Source of the DNA: Bacillota bacterium
GTDB taxonomy: Bacteria > Bacillota_I > Bacilli_A > RF39 > UBA660
Direction of reading: 5' to 3'
Assembly: GCA_023460995.1 (NCBI GenBank)
Contig: JAEWOE010000003.1
Span: forward strand, 1 to 64,000
DNA length: 64,000 nt
Part shown: positions 25,460 to 33,471 of the stretch, piece by piece
How positions within the stretch are numbered: position 1 is the stretch's first letter
Layout: the number at the start of each line of letters is the position of its first letter
Translations under genes and position numbers: made by a program
The notes under the pieces: generated by a model
What the model was told of the DNA's origin: nothing
What the model saw: the letters and a program-made list of their open reading frames with translations, nothing else
The model's database searches: none

Positions 25460-26203
25460 ATGGATTTTACAAATAAAGTCGCACTAGTTACTGGTGCAAG
25501 TAAGGGAATAGGAGCAGCTATTGCTTATGATTTAGCTAGTCATAAATGTAATATAGCTATTAATTATAATAGTAGTGAAGATGAAGCAAAAGATTTACAA
25601 AAAGAAATTATGAATAAATTCGGTGTAAAGGTAATAACTGTAAAGTGTGATATTTCAGATGAAAATGAAGTAAAAGACATGGTTGACACAGTTATGAAAA
25701 GTTTTGGTAAAATAGATATTCTAGTTAATAATGCTGGTATAGCTATAGATACTCTAGTAGAAGATAAGACTGTTGCGGATTTTAGAAAGACTATTGATGT
25801 TAATTTAATAGGTACTTTTATAACATCTAGAGCAGTAGGTGATTACATGCTAAAAAATGGTAGTGGTAAGATAATTAATATTGCTTCTACTAATGGTATA
25901 GATACATATTACCCATATAGCTTAGACTATGATGCATCTAAAGCAGGCGTTATTTCTTTAACTCATAATCTTGCGGAATATTATAAGCCATATATTACAG
26001 TTAATGCTGTTGCTCCAGGATGGGTTGATACACCAATGAATAAAGAATTAGATAAAGATTACATAAAAGATGAGTGTAAAAAAATTATGCTTGGTAGATT
26101 TGCAGACCCAATTGAAATAGCTAAGGTAGTTACTTTTTTAGCTAGTGAAGATTCTAATTATATAAATAATACAGTTATAAGAGTAGATGGTGGCGAAAAA
26201 TAA
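25460..26203 (+). CDS. SDR family reductase, FabG-like
   Basis: The 247-residue enzyme has TGASKGIG (about residues 10-17), NNAG near residue 89, the catalytic S and a YDASKAG motif near 158, and a C-terminal VDGG, as in 3-oxoacyl-ACP reductases. The active-site tyrosine is within LDYDASK rather than the usual YSASK, a mild variant. AAAGGAG lies 9 bases ahead of the ATG; a GTG at 25451 is an alternative. Its stop overlaps the next gene by one base. No other fatty-acid genes are adjacent, so the substrate is uncertain. Confidence 0.82.
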   Translation: MDFTNKVALVTGASKGIGAAIAYDLASHKCNIAINYNSSEDEAKDLQKEIMNKFGVKVITVKCDISDENEVKDMVDTVMKSFGKIDILVNNAGIAIDTLVEDKTVADFRKTIDVNLIGTFITSRAVGDYMLKNGSGKIINIASTNGIDTYYPYSLDYDASKAGVISLTHNLAEYYKPYITVNAVAPGWVDTPMNKELDKDYIKDECKKIMLGRFADPIEIAKVVTFLASEDSNYINNTVIRVDGGEK

Positions 26204-26664
26204 TGGCTAGAGAACTAATTGTTATTCCAAAAGAGGGAGAGTCTTCAAGACACTACCATAGAAGTATTGTAGAAAAAAGTCATCATGATAACTTAGTGCA
26301 GTATATTCTTAAGAATAATATAAATGTTGATTTATTTGTTGATCCATTTATATATGCTCTAGCTTTAGAAATGACTTATTTAAATTATGTAGTAATAGGT
26401 ATAGATGGTGAAGAATTCTGCGTCTATTTACCTCCTGAGTTATCAAAAGCTCAAGCAAAATGGTTTGATGATCGTAAACTAGCTATATCTAATTTAGATG
26501 TCTTAGTCGTTAATGTAAATAAAAAAGAAAATGATGAATATGAAATAGAACAAATCGAAGGTTATATGCATGGCATTAGTCCAGTAGATAACTTATATAA
26601 AAAGATAAAGGAAAAAACATTCAGCTATGAAAATGAGAAGGTGAGAATATATGGAAATAGATAA
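26203..26664 (+). CDS. Protein of unknown function (153 aa) in the SDR-YnbB operon
   Basis: No family recognised. The start codon overlaps the stop of the reductase gene, and its end overlaps the next gene by 14 bases, so it is translated within a three-gene operon. The protein is soluble, with a histidine-rich N-terminal stretch (RHYHRSIVEKSHH, about residues 16-28) that could bind a metal, and a mixed alpha/beta middle with VDPFIYALALEMTYLNY. It may serve the same pathway as the PLP enzyme downstream. Confidence 0.6.
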   Translation: MARELIVIPKEGESSRHYHRSIVEKSHHDNLVQYILKNNINVDLFVDPFIYALALEMTYLNYVVIGIDGEEFCVYLPPELSKAQAKWFDDRKLAISNLDVLVVNVNKKENDEYEIEQIEGYMHGISPVDNLYKKIKEKTFSYENEKVRIYGNR

Positions 26665-27886
26665 TAAAGCTATTGAATTAGTTACAAATGCTGAAAAGGC
26701 AGTAACTATTCAGTTTAATGAGATAGAGAAAAATGAACAAATAAATAGTTTTAAAGTATTAAATGCTTTTCATAATGCAGGTATTTCAGAAGTACATTTC
26801 AATAGTACAACAGGTTATGGTTATGGTGATTTAGGTAGAGAAGCAATTGAGAAAGTATTTAGTGATGTTCTTGGTGCTGAAGATGCTCTAGTAAGAAATC
26901 AAATGATATCAGGTTCACATGCTCTTACAGTATGTTTATTTGCGATACTAAGACCTAATGATACAATGCTTAGTATTTCTGGACTTCCATATGACACTCT
27001 TCATGAAGTAATTGGAATAAAAGAAAACGCTAGTTCTTTAAAAGCATTTGGAATTAATTATGAACAAATTGATTTAGTAAATAATGATTTTGATTACGAC
27101 AATATTATTAAAACATTAAAAGAAAAGAAAATTAAACTAATTGAAATTCAAAGATCAAAAGGATACTCAACTAGAAAAAGTTTAACTATAGAGAAGTTAG
27201 AAAAAGTAATCAGTGAAATTCGTAAAGTAGACAAAGAAGTTATTATAATGGTAGATAACTGTTACTGTGAATTTGTTGAAACAAAAACACCTCTAGAAGT
27301 AGGTGCTGATGTAATAGTAGGTTCATTAATAAAGAATTTAGGTGGTGGTATTGCGCCAAATGGTGCTTATATAGCTGGCAAAAAAGAATTAGTAGAACTT
27401 GCTGGTGAAAGACTTACTCTTCCAGGAGAAGGAAAAGAAGTTGGACCAACATTAGGCATTAATAAACAAATCTTACAAGGATTGTATATGGCTCCTAGCG
27501 TAGTAGCAGCATCCCTTAAAACAGCTGTATTAACAGCTAAAGTTCTTGCTGATTTAGGTTTTGATGTAGAACCTAAATATGATGAAGAAAGAACAGATAT
27601 AGTTGAAAATATTATCTTTAATGATAAAGAAAAATTAATAAAATATGTATGCGCTATTCAATCTGCTTCAGCAATAGATGCTCATGCAACTACTGTTCCT
27701 GTTGATATGCCAGGTTATGCTGATCAAGTAATAATGGCATCAGGTTCATTTACACAAGGTTCTTCAATTGAAATATCTTGTGATGGACCTATAAGAAGTC
27801 CATATATCGCATACCAACAAGGTTCTATGACTTATGCCTATGGTAAATTAGCAGTTATTAAAGCTGTAGATAGTTTAATAAAGTAA
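26651..27886 (+). CDS. PLP-dependent methionine gamma-lyase family protein (YnbB-like)
   Basis: The 411-residue protein matches the Met gamma-lyase/aluminium-resistance family (YnbB): RNQMISGSHAL near residue 78, MVDNCYCEFVE near residue 200, and the probable PLP lysine in VGSLIKNLGGGIAPNGAY near residue 230, with the glycine-rich loop after it. Family members cleave C-S bonds in sulfur amino acids or are annotated for aluminium resistance. In Bacilli the gene often lies near hfq or glutamine synthetase; here it is in an operon with an SDR and an unknown protein. Confidence 0.85.
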   Translation: MEIDNKAIELVTNAEKAVTIQFNEIEKNEQINSFKVLNAFHNAGISEVHFNSTTGYGYGDLGREAIEKVFSDVLGAEDALVRNQMISGSHALTVCLFAILRPNDTMLSISGLPYDTLHEVIGIKENASSLKAFGINYEQIDLVNNDFDYDNIIKTLKEKKIKLIEIQRSKGYSTRKSLTIEKLEKVISEIRKVDKEVIIMVDNCYCEFVETKTPLEVGADVIVGSLIKNLGGGIAPNGAYIAGKKELVELAGERLTLPGEGKEVGPTLGINKQILQGLYMAPSVVAASLKTAVLTAKVLADLGFDVEPKYDEERTDIVENIIFNDKEKLIKYVCAIQSASAIDAHATTVPVDMPGYADQVIMASGSFTQGSSIEISCDGPIRSPYIAYQQGSMTYAYGKLAVIKAVDSLIK

Positions 27887-27904
27887 TATAAATAATGCAA
27901 TAGT

Positions 27905-27934
27905 AAGTAATAGACATATAATCTATTACTTTTT
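27905..27934 (+). terminator. Terminator after the YnbB-like gene
   Basis: AGTAATAGA and TCTATTACT pair around a seven-base loop and are followed by TTTT. Confidence 0.75.
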
Positions 27935-27958
27935 GAATATAATAATACTGGTGATAAA

Positions 27959-28408
27959 ATGAATTATAAAAAATTAATAGGTATTATTATAATAACCCTC
28001 ATTATAGGGACATTACCTAGTCTATTTGTAAACATGATGGGTATGAACATAGACGATTTAGCAAAACCTTCCTTATATCCTCCAAATATCGTATTCCCTA
28101 TAGTATGGACAATTCTTTATGTTCTTATGAGTATATCGGTATTTTTAGCTACCAAAGATAATAATGAACCATATACTATATATGTTATTCAGCTTATAGT
28201 AAACGCTCTATGGACAGTTATCTTCTTTGGATTTGATTTTAAACTTTTAGGTTTTATATGGATACTATTCTTAATTGTACTAGTGGCAATAATGATATAT
28301 AAATTTTATAAAGAAAATAAATTTGCTGCTTTTTTACAAATTCCATACTTATTATGGCTAATGTTTGCTGCATATCTAAATATGGCTATCTATTTATTAA
28401 ATAGATAG
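27959..28408 (+). CDS. TspO/MBR family membrane protein
   Basis: The 149-residue protein has five membrane helices and the TspO signature in the first half: KPSLYPPNIVFPIVWTILY (residues 35-53), with the conserved W-x-P elements and an aromatic-rich C-terminal half (LLWLMFAAYLN). TspO proteins bind porphyrins and similar ligands in the membrane, and are involved in stress responses. The ribosome site is GGTGATAA. A hairpin overlapping its stop ends transcription in both directions, opposite a convergent haemolysin III gene. Confidence 0.9.
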   Translation: MNYKKLIGIIIITLIIGTLPSLFVNMMGMNIDDLAKPSLYPPNIVFPIVWTILYVLMSISVFLATKDNNEPYTIYVIQLIVNALWTVIFFGFDFKLLGFIWILFLIVLVAIMIYKFYKENKFAAFLQIPYLLWLMFAAYLNMAIYLLNR

Positions 28409-28415
28409 CCTTTTT
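28384..28415 (+). terminator. Bidirectional terminator between tspO-like and haemolysin III genes
   Basis: GGCTATCTATTTA and TAAATAGATAGCC form a long perfect stem overlapping the TspO stop, followed by TTTTT; the A/T flanks allow termination in both directions. Confidence 0.8.
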
Positions 28416-29064
28416 ATATTACAAAAGAGAAAATAAGGAAGTAGTGAAAAGTAGATCCAGCAAGACAAAAGAAATGAAATATAGAATGCATATATTTAGT
28501 TTTAGACCCTATCCAGTATAGTAAAGCTCCTATTGAATAAAATACTCCTCCAACTACTAAAAATATTAATCCTGCTTTACCTAAATTAGTAGCTAAACTA
28601 TTTAATATAAATAAAACTGACCATCCAGTAATTAAATGACATAAGACAGACGCTAATTGATATCTATCAAGATTAATAGAATTTAGAACAATTCCAATTA
28701 TTGTTACAATCCAAATAAAACTAAACATAACCCATCCCATAACGCCATTAAATAGAACAAGACATATGGGCGTAAAAGTGCCTGCTACAAGCAAAAAAAC
28801 ATTACAGTGATCAATTACTCTAAATACTTTTTTAGCCTTTAATTTAGGTGATAAACCATGATATATACACGATATAGTATATAGTAGTATTAACGATATT
28901 CCATATACTAAAGAACCCGTTAAAGCATAACCATTATGATGATTAGCGCTCTTTATAATTAAAAGAACTAATCCTGCAATTGATAGTCCTGCTCCAACTC
29001 CATGACTAATTGAGTTCATTAATTCTTCACTTAAACTATAATTAGGTATTCTAATTTTATTCAT
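28414..29064 (-). CDS. Haemolysin III family membrane protein (PAQR/YqfA-like)
   Basis: The 216-residue product has seven membrane helices and family marks: SHGVGAGLSIAG near residue 22, YHG near 65 and DHCNVFLLVAGTFTP near 85, plus the C-terminal HSIFHFFCLAGSTFHYF. The His/Asp set forms the buried metal site of PAQR-type proteins, thought to act on membrane lipids. The minus-strand ATG at 29064 has GAGGTG ahead; a GTG at 29073 lies inside that site. Convergent to the TspO gene. Confidence 0.9.
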   Translation of the reverse strand: MNKIRIPNYSLSEELMNSISHGVGAGLSIAGLVLLIIKSANHHNGYALTGSLVYGISLILLYTISCIYHGLSPKLKAKKVFRVIDHCNVFLLVAGTFTPICLVLFNGVMGWVMFSFIWIVTIIGIVLNSINLDRYQLASVLCHLITGWSVLFILNSLATNLGKAGLIFLVVGGVFYSIGALLYWIGSKTKYMHSIFHFFCLAGSTFHYFLIFSFVI

Positions 29065-29153
29065 ACAATACACCTCATATTAATGTATGATATTATGTTT
29101 TTTTATATAATAGTATTATAATTTATTTTTCTACATATATTTACAAAAATATG

Positions 29154-29162
29154 TGTTATAAT
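29154..29162 (+). promoter_or_regulatory. Extended -10 element ahead of the alarmone synthetase
   Basis: TGTTATAAT is an extended -10; no good -35 is evident. A transcript starting near 29169 would carry the hairpin at 29201 in its leader. Confidence 0.4.
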
Positions 29163-29200
29163 GGTTACTCAAAGAAAAAAATATAAAAAACAGGTATATT

Positions 29201-29228
29201 AAAACACCTTATTTAATAAGGTGTTTTA
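29201..29228 (+). terminator. Terminator-like hairpin in the leader of the alarmone synthetase
   Basis: AAAACACCTTAT and ATAAGGTGTTTT pair perfectly (12 bp, short loop). It lies after the likely promoter and 25 bases before the GTG start. The T run is short and part of the stem, so it is a weak terminator or an attenuator. Confidence 0.5.
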
Positions 29229-29252
29229 TAGTTAAAATAAGGGGATGAATTT

Positions 29253-29879
29253 GTGATTTTTGATAAGATTGAAGAAAATAAAATAGAACAATTATTTATT
29301 AAGTATGATTTTGCTTTAAAAATGCTTGAAACAGAAATTGGTATATTAATAAGAGAATATGAATATAAAAATAAATATAATCCAGTAGAACATACCAAAG
29401 TAAGAATTAAAAGTAAAGAAAGCGCGATAAAAAAACTAGAAAAAAAGCAATGTGAAATAACTGCGGATAATATAATTAAAAATGTTCATGATATGATTGG
29501 TATTAGAATAGTATGTTCTTTTTTATCTGATGTTAGTGATATAGTTAATATAATAAAGAATTCAAAACATTTAAAAGTCGAATCAGAAAAAGATTATATA
29601 ACTACACCTAAAGAAACAGGTTATATAAGTTATCATATTATAGTACTAGTACCTATTTATCTAAATGAAACTACTGAGTATGTTGAAGCTGAAATTCAAA
29701 TAAGGACAATTGCTATGGACTTTTGGGCAACTCTTGATCATAAAATAAGATATAAATTTGATGAACAAATACCAGAGGAAGTTCAAACGGAAATGTATAA
29801 TTGTTCTTTAGATATTAAGTCTTTAGATAATAAAATGGAAAAACTTAATGATATAATGAAAAAATATAATGTTGATTAA
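29253..29879 (+). CDS. Small alarmone synthetase, RelA/SpoT domain (YjbM/YwaC-like)
   Basis: The 208-residue protein is a single RelA/SpoT synthetase domain: KSKESAIKKLEKK near residue 52, DMIGIRIVCSF near residue 80, GYISYHIIVLV near 125, VEAEIQIRTIAMDFWATLDHK near 150. It transfers pyrophosphate from ATP to GTP or GDP to make (p)ppGpp, and lacks the hydrolase and regulatory domains, as in small alarmone synthetases that form tetramers. The start is GTG with AAGGGGA ahead; the nearby ATG at 29245 meets a stop after three codons. A hairpin in its leader may control it. Confidence 0.9.
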   Translation: MIFDKIEENKIEQLFIKYDFALKMLETEIGILIREYEYKNKYNPVEHTKVRIKSKESAIKKLEKKQCEITADNIIKNVHDMIGIRIVCSFLSDVSDIVNIIKNSKHLKVESEKDYITTPKETGYISYHIIVLVPIYLNETTEYVEAEIQIRTIAMDFWATLDHKIRYKFDEQIPEEVQTEMYNCSLDIKSLDNKMEKLNDIMKKYNVD

Positions 29880-29905
29880 GAATAAAATATTCTTAGTCTT
29901 TTTTT
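29877..29905 (+). terminator. Terminator after the alarmone synthetase
   Basis: TAAGAATA-AAA-TATTCTTA overlaps the stop and is followed by GTC and seven T. Confidence 0.75.
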
Positions 29906-29950
29906 GTATAAAAAATGTTATATGTCACAATATAAAATGGGAGGAAGAAT

Positions 29951-30121
29951 ATGACAGAAAAAGAACTATTATATGTAGAGGATGTATTAGAACAATCTAA
30001 ACAATTAGATGAAATCAGTACTTATTATACTGATGAAGTTGAGGAAGAATGCGGTGAAATCCTTAATGAGGTAGCAACCGTTGCAAGTAAACAATTTAAA
30101 AGAATTTATAATTTATTGTAA
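29951..30121 (+). CDS. Small acidic helical protein (56 aa) ahead of the CotF-like gene
   Basis: An ATG at 29951 with a GGGAGGAAG site opens a 56-codon frame ending TAA at 30121, ten bases before the CotF-like gene. The product is acidic and predicted to be one or two helices, with one cysteine and no membrane segment. I know no family for it. The tight spacing and good ribosome site support a real gene, probably a partner in the same two-gene unit. Confidence 0.65.
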   Translation: MTEKELLYVEDVLEQSKQLDEISTYYTDEVEEECGEILNEVATVASKQFKRIYNLL

Positions 30122-30131
30122 AGGAGATAAT

Positions 30132-30371
30132 ATGGAAGAAAAATTAATTATGGGTAATGTACTTACTCTAACAAAGAATATATGTGAATTACTTAACCAT
30201 GCTACTATTGAATCACCTAATCATCATGATGCATTCAATAAAGCATTAGATGAATACCTTGAACTTCAGCATAAAATATATAAACATATGGAAGAAAAAG
30301 GCTGGTATCAAACACAAAATGTTACTGCTGATAAAATAGAGAAAGCAAAAGAAAAGTATTGTGAAGATTAA
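30132..30371 (+). CDS. CotF-like spore coat protein
   Basis: The 79-residue product resembles the CotF coat family: a helical hairpin ending in the pattern IYKHMEEKGWYQTQNV (about residues 48-63), where the family has a bulky Q..iY..M...GWY segment. Coat proteins of this type are made late in sporulation, but homologues also occur in non-sporulating relatives. AAAGGAG at 30120-30126 fixes the ATG at 30132. Together with the collagen-like protein at the left edge it hints at sporulation ability, which no other gene in the window confirms. Confidence 0.65.
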   Translation: MEEKLIMGNVLTLTKNICELLNHATIESPNHHDAFNKALDEYLELQHKIYKHMEEKGWYQTQNVTADKIEKAKEKYCED

Positions 30372-30396
30372 ACCATTTATTTAAATGGTTTTTTTG
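30370..30396 (+). terminator. Terminator after the CotF-like gene
   Basis: AAACCATTTA and TAAATGGTTT with a two-base loop, followed by T. Confidence 0.8.
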
Positions 30397-30483
30397 TTTA
30401 ATAATCATGTTATAATATGACTAGGTGATAACAATTACAAAAATAAATAGTGATACTATTTTACAAATAGGAGAGGTGTTTTT

Positions 30484-30855
30484 ATGATAAAAGAGTTTAG
30501 AGATTTTATTTCAAAAGGAAATGTAATAGATTTAGCAGTTGGTGTTATTATTGGTGGTGCATTTGGTAAAATTGTCACATCACTTGTAAATGATATTATT
30601 ATGCCATTATTAGGAATTGTAATAGGTGGAATAGACTTTACATCATTATCATTTAAAGTTAATGACTCAACAGTGATGTATGGAATGTTTATACAAAATA
30701 CAATAGATTTCTTACTTATTGCAGCAGTAATTTTCTTAATGATAAAAACTATTAATAAATTTAAAAAGTCTGAAAAGAAAGAAAAAGAACCTTCAAAATC
30801 ATCAACAACTGAACAATTATTAACAGAAATAAGGGATTTACTTAAAAGTAAATAA
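30484..30855 (+). CDS. mscL: Large-conductance mechanosensitive channel MscL
   Basis: The 123-residue protein starts MIKEFRDFISKGNVIDLAVGVIIGGAF..., the well-conserved N-terminal helix and first membrane helix of MscL, has a periplasmic loop (about 50-70), a second membrane helix (about 75-95) and a charged C-terminal helix. It opens under membrane tension and releases solutes on osmotic downshock. Length is typical. The ATG has GGAGAGGTG ahead and overlaps the TGA of a possible 20-codon GTG-started frame, which I do not list as a gene. Confidence 0.96.
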   Translation: MIKEFRDFISKGNVIDLAVGVIIGGAFGKIVTSLVNDIIMPLLGIVIGGIDFTSLSFKVNDSTVMYGMFIQNTIDFLLIAAVIFLMIKTINKFKKSEKKEKEPSKSSTTEQLLTEIRDLLKSK

Positions 30856-30879
30856 AAGAACCAAATTTGGTTCTTTTTT
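30854..30879 (+). terminator. Terminator after mscL
   Basis: AAAAGAACCAAA/TTTGGTTCTTTT is a perfect palindromic stem followed by T. Confidence 0.85.
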
Positions 30880-30913
30880 ATTTAGTATGTTATAATAACT
30901 GTCAGGTGATAAT

Positions 30914-31087
30914 ATGGGAAAAATAGCAAAACAAAATACAGAATTACAACTTTCTGATGAATTAATTAATAGTTTAGTTATTGATGATGAATTAGCAAAG
31001 CTTCTTGGTATTGAAACACAAAAAGAAAAAATTGAAAATGATAAGAAACAAGAACAAGTAAAAAAAGATAAGAAAATAATAAAATAA
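30914..31087 (+). CDS. Small charged protein (57 aa)
   Basis: ATG at 30914 with CAGGTGAT ahead opens a 57-codon frame ending TAA at 31087, 18 bases before the PepE-GNAT gene. The N-terminal 35 residues form an acidic amphipathic helix pair, and the last 22 residues are almost all Lys, Glu and Gln. I recognise no family. The good ribosome site and spacing support a real small gene cotranscribed with the next one. Confidence 0.6.
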   Translation: MGKIAKQNTELQLSDELINSLVIDDELAKLLGIETQKEKIENDKKQEQVKKDKKIIK

Positions 31088-31105
31088 TTAGTAGTATGGT
31101 GGTTT

Positions 31106-32347
31106 ATGAAAAAAATTAAGTACATTTTAAGTGGACCTGAGTTTAAACTTGGATATGATAAAGAACTTACTAAATTACTTGTTTCTGATGCTAAAAAAGC
31201 AACAAAAATAGTTTTTATTGCTTCTTCTTTTGATGATTATGAAAATACTGATAAATATTCAACTATTATTAATGATTGGTTTAATAGTAATAAGATTATA
31301 TTTAAATCAGTAAATATTATTGATAATAGAGTAAGTAAAGAAGAAGCAGTTAATTATATTAATGATTCAGACATTGTTGTTTTAATGGGTGGTGACACCT
31401 TAAAACAAATAAGTTACATAAAGAGTTATGGAATAATTGATGCTTTAAAAAGTAGAGAAGGTATAACTATAGGTATTAGTGCTGGTTCAATTAATATGTG
31501 TAGTCATGTTGTACTTACTAAAGATGAAACTGATAATATTCCTAGTACGGTCTGTTATGAAGGAATTGGATTAACTAATGTTAATATAGAGCCACACTTT
31601 GATTTTATAAATATTGAACATAATAGAGATATATTTGAAGCTTCTTCACATGGTAAAATAGTTTGTCTTCCTAATATATCTTTTGTAAGAATAGAAGATG
31701 ATAAAGAAGTGTATTATGGAGATTATTATGTTATAGAAGATAATAATCTAGAACAAAAAGGATATCCTTATGATGAAATCAATCATTTAGGTACCGTTAC
31801 ATTAGAAACAGAAAGATTAATTCTTAGAAAAGCTACTATGGAAGATGTAAATGATTTATTTTATATTCAGTTAGATCCTGATTTAAGAAGATATATGGGT
31901 TCTACTAAATTAGGAAAAAGTATAGATAGAGAACAATATTTTTTTAGTAAAATATTAGATAGTTATCAAGAACTTAATTTCTATAGATGGACTATAGTTA
32001 AAAAAGAAGGTAACCTAGTAATAGGAAGTATTATGCTTAATATCCATGATGAAAAAGGTAAAATAGGTGGTATTGATTACTATTTAAGAAAAGACCACTG
32101 GAATAAAGGATATATGACAGAAGCAGCAAAAAAAGTTCTTGATTTTGCTTTTCAAGAACTTAAACTTAATAGAATTGAGTCAGGTGGATCTATAAATAAT
32201 CCTGGTACATATAAAGTACTAGAGCATATTGGTCTTAAATACGAAGGACTTAGAAAACAAGGATATTTTTATTATTATGGTGGTATACAAGATTTAGTAC
32301 TATATGGGCTTACTAAAGAAGAATATGAAAAAAAGAACAATAATTAA
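31106..32347 (+). CDS. Fusion of peptidase E-like domain with GNAT acetyltransferase
   Basis: The 413-residue protein has two parts. Residues 1 to about 205 match the S51 peptidase E fold: VLMGGDTLKQ near residue 92, the nucleophile elbow GISAGSIN with Ser near residue 124, and EPHFDFI. Residues 232-405 are a RimJ-type GNAT acetyltransferase: TERLILRKATMEDV, GGIDYYLRKDHWNKGYMTEA and NNPGTYKVLEHIGLKYEG for acetyl-CoA binding. Peptidase E cleaves N-terminal Asp from short peptides; GNATs acetylate amines. Both active centres look intact. The frame is continuous with no stop or A-run at the junction, so it is a real fusion rather than a frameshift. Confidence 0.8.
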   Translation: MKKIKYILSGPEFKLGYDKELTKLLVSDAKKATKIVFIASSFDDYENTDKYSTIINDWFNSNKIIFKSVNIIDNRVSKEEAVNYINDSDIVVLMGGDTLKQISYIKSYGIIDALKSREGITIGISAGSINMCSHVVLTKDETDNIPSTVCYEGIGLTNVNIEPHFDFINIEHNRDIFEASSHGKIVCLPNISFVRIEDDKEVYYGDYYVIEDNNLEQKGYPYDEINHLGTVTLETERLILRKATMEDVNDLFYIQLDPDLRRYMGSTKLGKSIDREQYFFSKILDSYQELNFYRWTIVKKEGNLVIGSIMLNIHDEKGKIGGIDYYLRKDHWNKGYMTEAAKKVLDFAFQELKLNRIESGGSINNPGTYKVLEHIGLKYEGLRKQGYFYYYGGIQDLVLYGLTKEEYEKKNNN

Positions 32348-32362
32348 TTTGTTCTTTTTTTT
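32328..32362. terminator. Bidirectional terminator between PepE-GNAT and Pr6Pr genes
   Basis: AAAAAAAGAACAA and TTGTTCTTTTTT pair around TAATTAA, with T runs on both strands. It overlaps the 3' ends of both convergent genes. Confidence 0.8.
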
Positions 32363-33009
32363 CTTTTTCTAATCATTGATTTATCAATAAAATAAAAAAC
32401 ATAACCAATAGTAATATAAAGTACTGCTATAAAAAAAGTATTAAACATAACTTTACCCATACCTAAAGTATCTATATCCATAAAAAAGTATGGATATTTA
32501 GAATCATCATTAGGACCAATACCATTTCCTAAAAAAGCACTTAAGTACGCAATTGTCATATATACTGTAGGAGCAATTGCCCATATTATAGGACTATATA
32601 TTTTCATATATCCTTTTTTATCAAATAATACCCAGTCTAATATAGTCATTATTGGTATTATATAATGTAATCCTAGGAAAGCCATATTACTATAATTATC
32701 AAATGAAAATGACATATTTAGTACAAAATGAGCTACTACAAATGTAAGAGTAATAGCCATAGTTGTTATTCCTTTAAGTACAGGAAACCATTCAACTAAT
32801 GTCTTTTTATGATAATTATGTATTAAATAAATGATATCTACTATAAAATATATAATGCACAATATGTTACTTAAAGTTGTAAACATAGTAAATATATTTA
32901 AGTTTAAATTACCATCTAGGACTCCAGTAGTCGCTACTAATGAAAAAATTCCAACTATACATAAAACTACTTTGTATATGATAGAAATTAGTTTATTATT
33001 AATTTTCAT
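32344..33009 (-). CDS. Pr6Pr family six-helix membrane protein (intact copy)
   Basis: The 221-residue protein has six hydrophobic helices and the pattern of the Pr6Pr/FAR-17a-like family: an N-terminal helix after MKINNKLISIIYKVVLC, a TMFTTLSNILC motif near residue 42, AHFVLNMSF, LHYIIPIMTILDWVLFD near residue 115 and a basic C terminus. Function is not established; eukaryotic relatives act on lipid esters. It is divergent from ywbE with 114 bases between them. Two damaged copies of this gene lie at 36.1-36.4 and 41.8-42.3 kb, each also beside a ywbE copy. Confidence 0.8.
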   Translation of the reverse strand: MKINNKLISIIYKVVLCIVGIFSLVATTGVLDGNLNLNIFTMFTTLSNILCIIYFIVDIIYLIHNYHKKTLVEWFPVLKGITTMAITLTFVVAHFVLNMSFSFDNYSNMAFLGLHYIIPIMTILDWVLFDKKGYMKIYSPIIWAIAPTVYMTIAYLSAFLGNGIGPNDDSKYPYFFMDIDTLGMGKVMFNTFFIAVLYITIGYVFYFIDKSMIRKRKKRTN

Positions 33010-33123
33010 ATCATCACCACAATAATTATATCATAACATTAATTCACTTTGTGTGAACTTAACATGTGTTATGTCTACTTTACATACATTTGTGTGATAT
33101 AATACACAGGGAAAGAGGTTAAA

Positions 33124-33321
33124 ATGAATAATACAGTAAGAAATAATATAAGACAAGGATCTATTGTACAAATAGTACTTAAGAAAGATCAAAGAACAGG
33201 TATCCTTACTAAAGGAATAGTAGATAAAATATTAACAAACAGTATGAACCACCCAAGAGGTATAAAAGTAATGCTTATAGATGGGCAAGTTGGTAGGGTA
33301 CAGAAGATAGAAAATTTTTAA
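33124..33321 (+). CDS. ywbE: YwbE family protein (first intact copy)
   Basis: The 65-residue protein matches the YwbE family (DUF2196): RNNIRQGSIVQIVLKKDQRTG, LTKGIVDKILTN, HPRGIKVML and GQVGRVQKI, a small all-beta domain of unknown function with an RNA/DNA-binding-like look. The ribosome site is AAAGAGG. It is divergent from the Pr6Pr gene, with an inverted repeat TTCAC-TTTGT-GTGAA at 33041-33055 between them that could be an operator. A nearly identical intact copy is at 42409 and a broken one at 36433. Confidence 0.88.
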   Translation: MNNTVRNNIRQGSIVQIVLKKDQRTGILTKGIVDKILTNSMNHPRGIKVMLIDGQVGRVQKIENF

Positions 33322-33390
33322 ATAATAATTAACTTTTATATGTCATTAATTCATTATTTAATTTATATAATTCTATGTAGCATCTTTGTT

Positions 33391-33418
33391 TTGACAATAA
33401 AAAAATATAGAGTATAAT
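33391..33418 (+). promoter_or_regulatory. Sigma-A promoter for the 33472 gene
   Basis: Consensus TTGACA (33391-33396) and TATAAT (33413-33418), 16 bases apart. Confidence 0.8.
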
Positions 33419-33471
33419 AAACTGCACTAAATCTATTTTTAGGCATATTATAAATAAAAAAGGTGGAAAAA

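Noticed and set aside
30424..30486. GTG-started 20-codon frame overlapping the mscL start
   Set aside because: No ribosome site for the GTG and no recognisable peptide; overlap with ATGA is probably chance.
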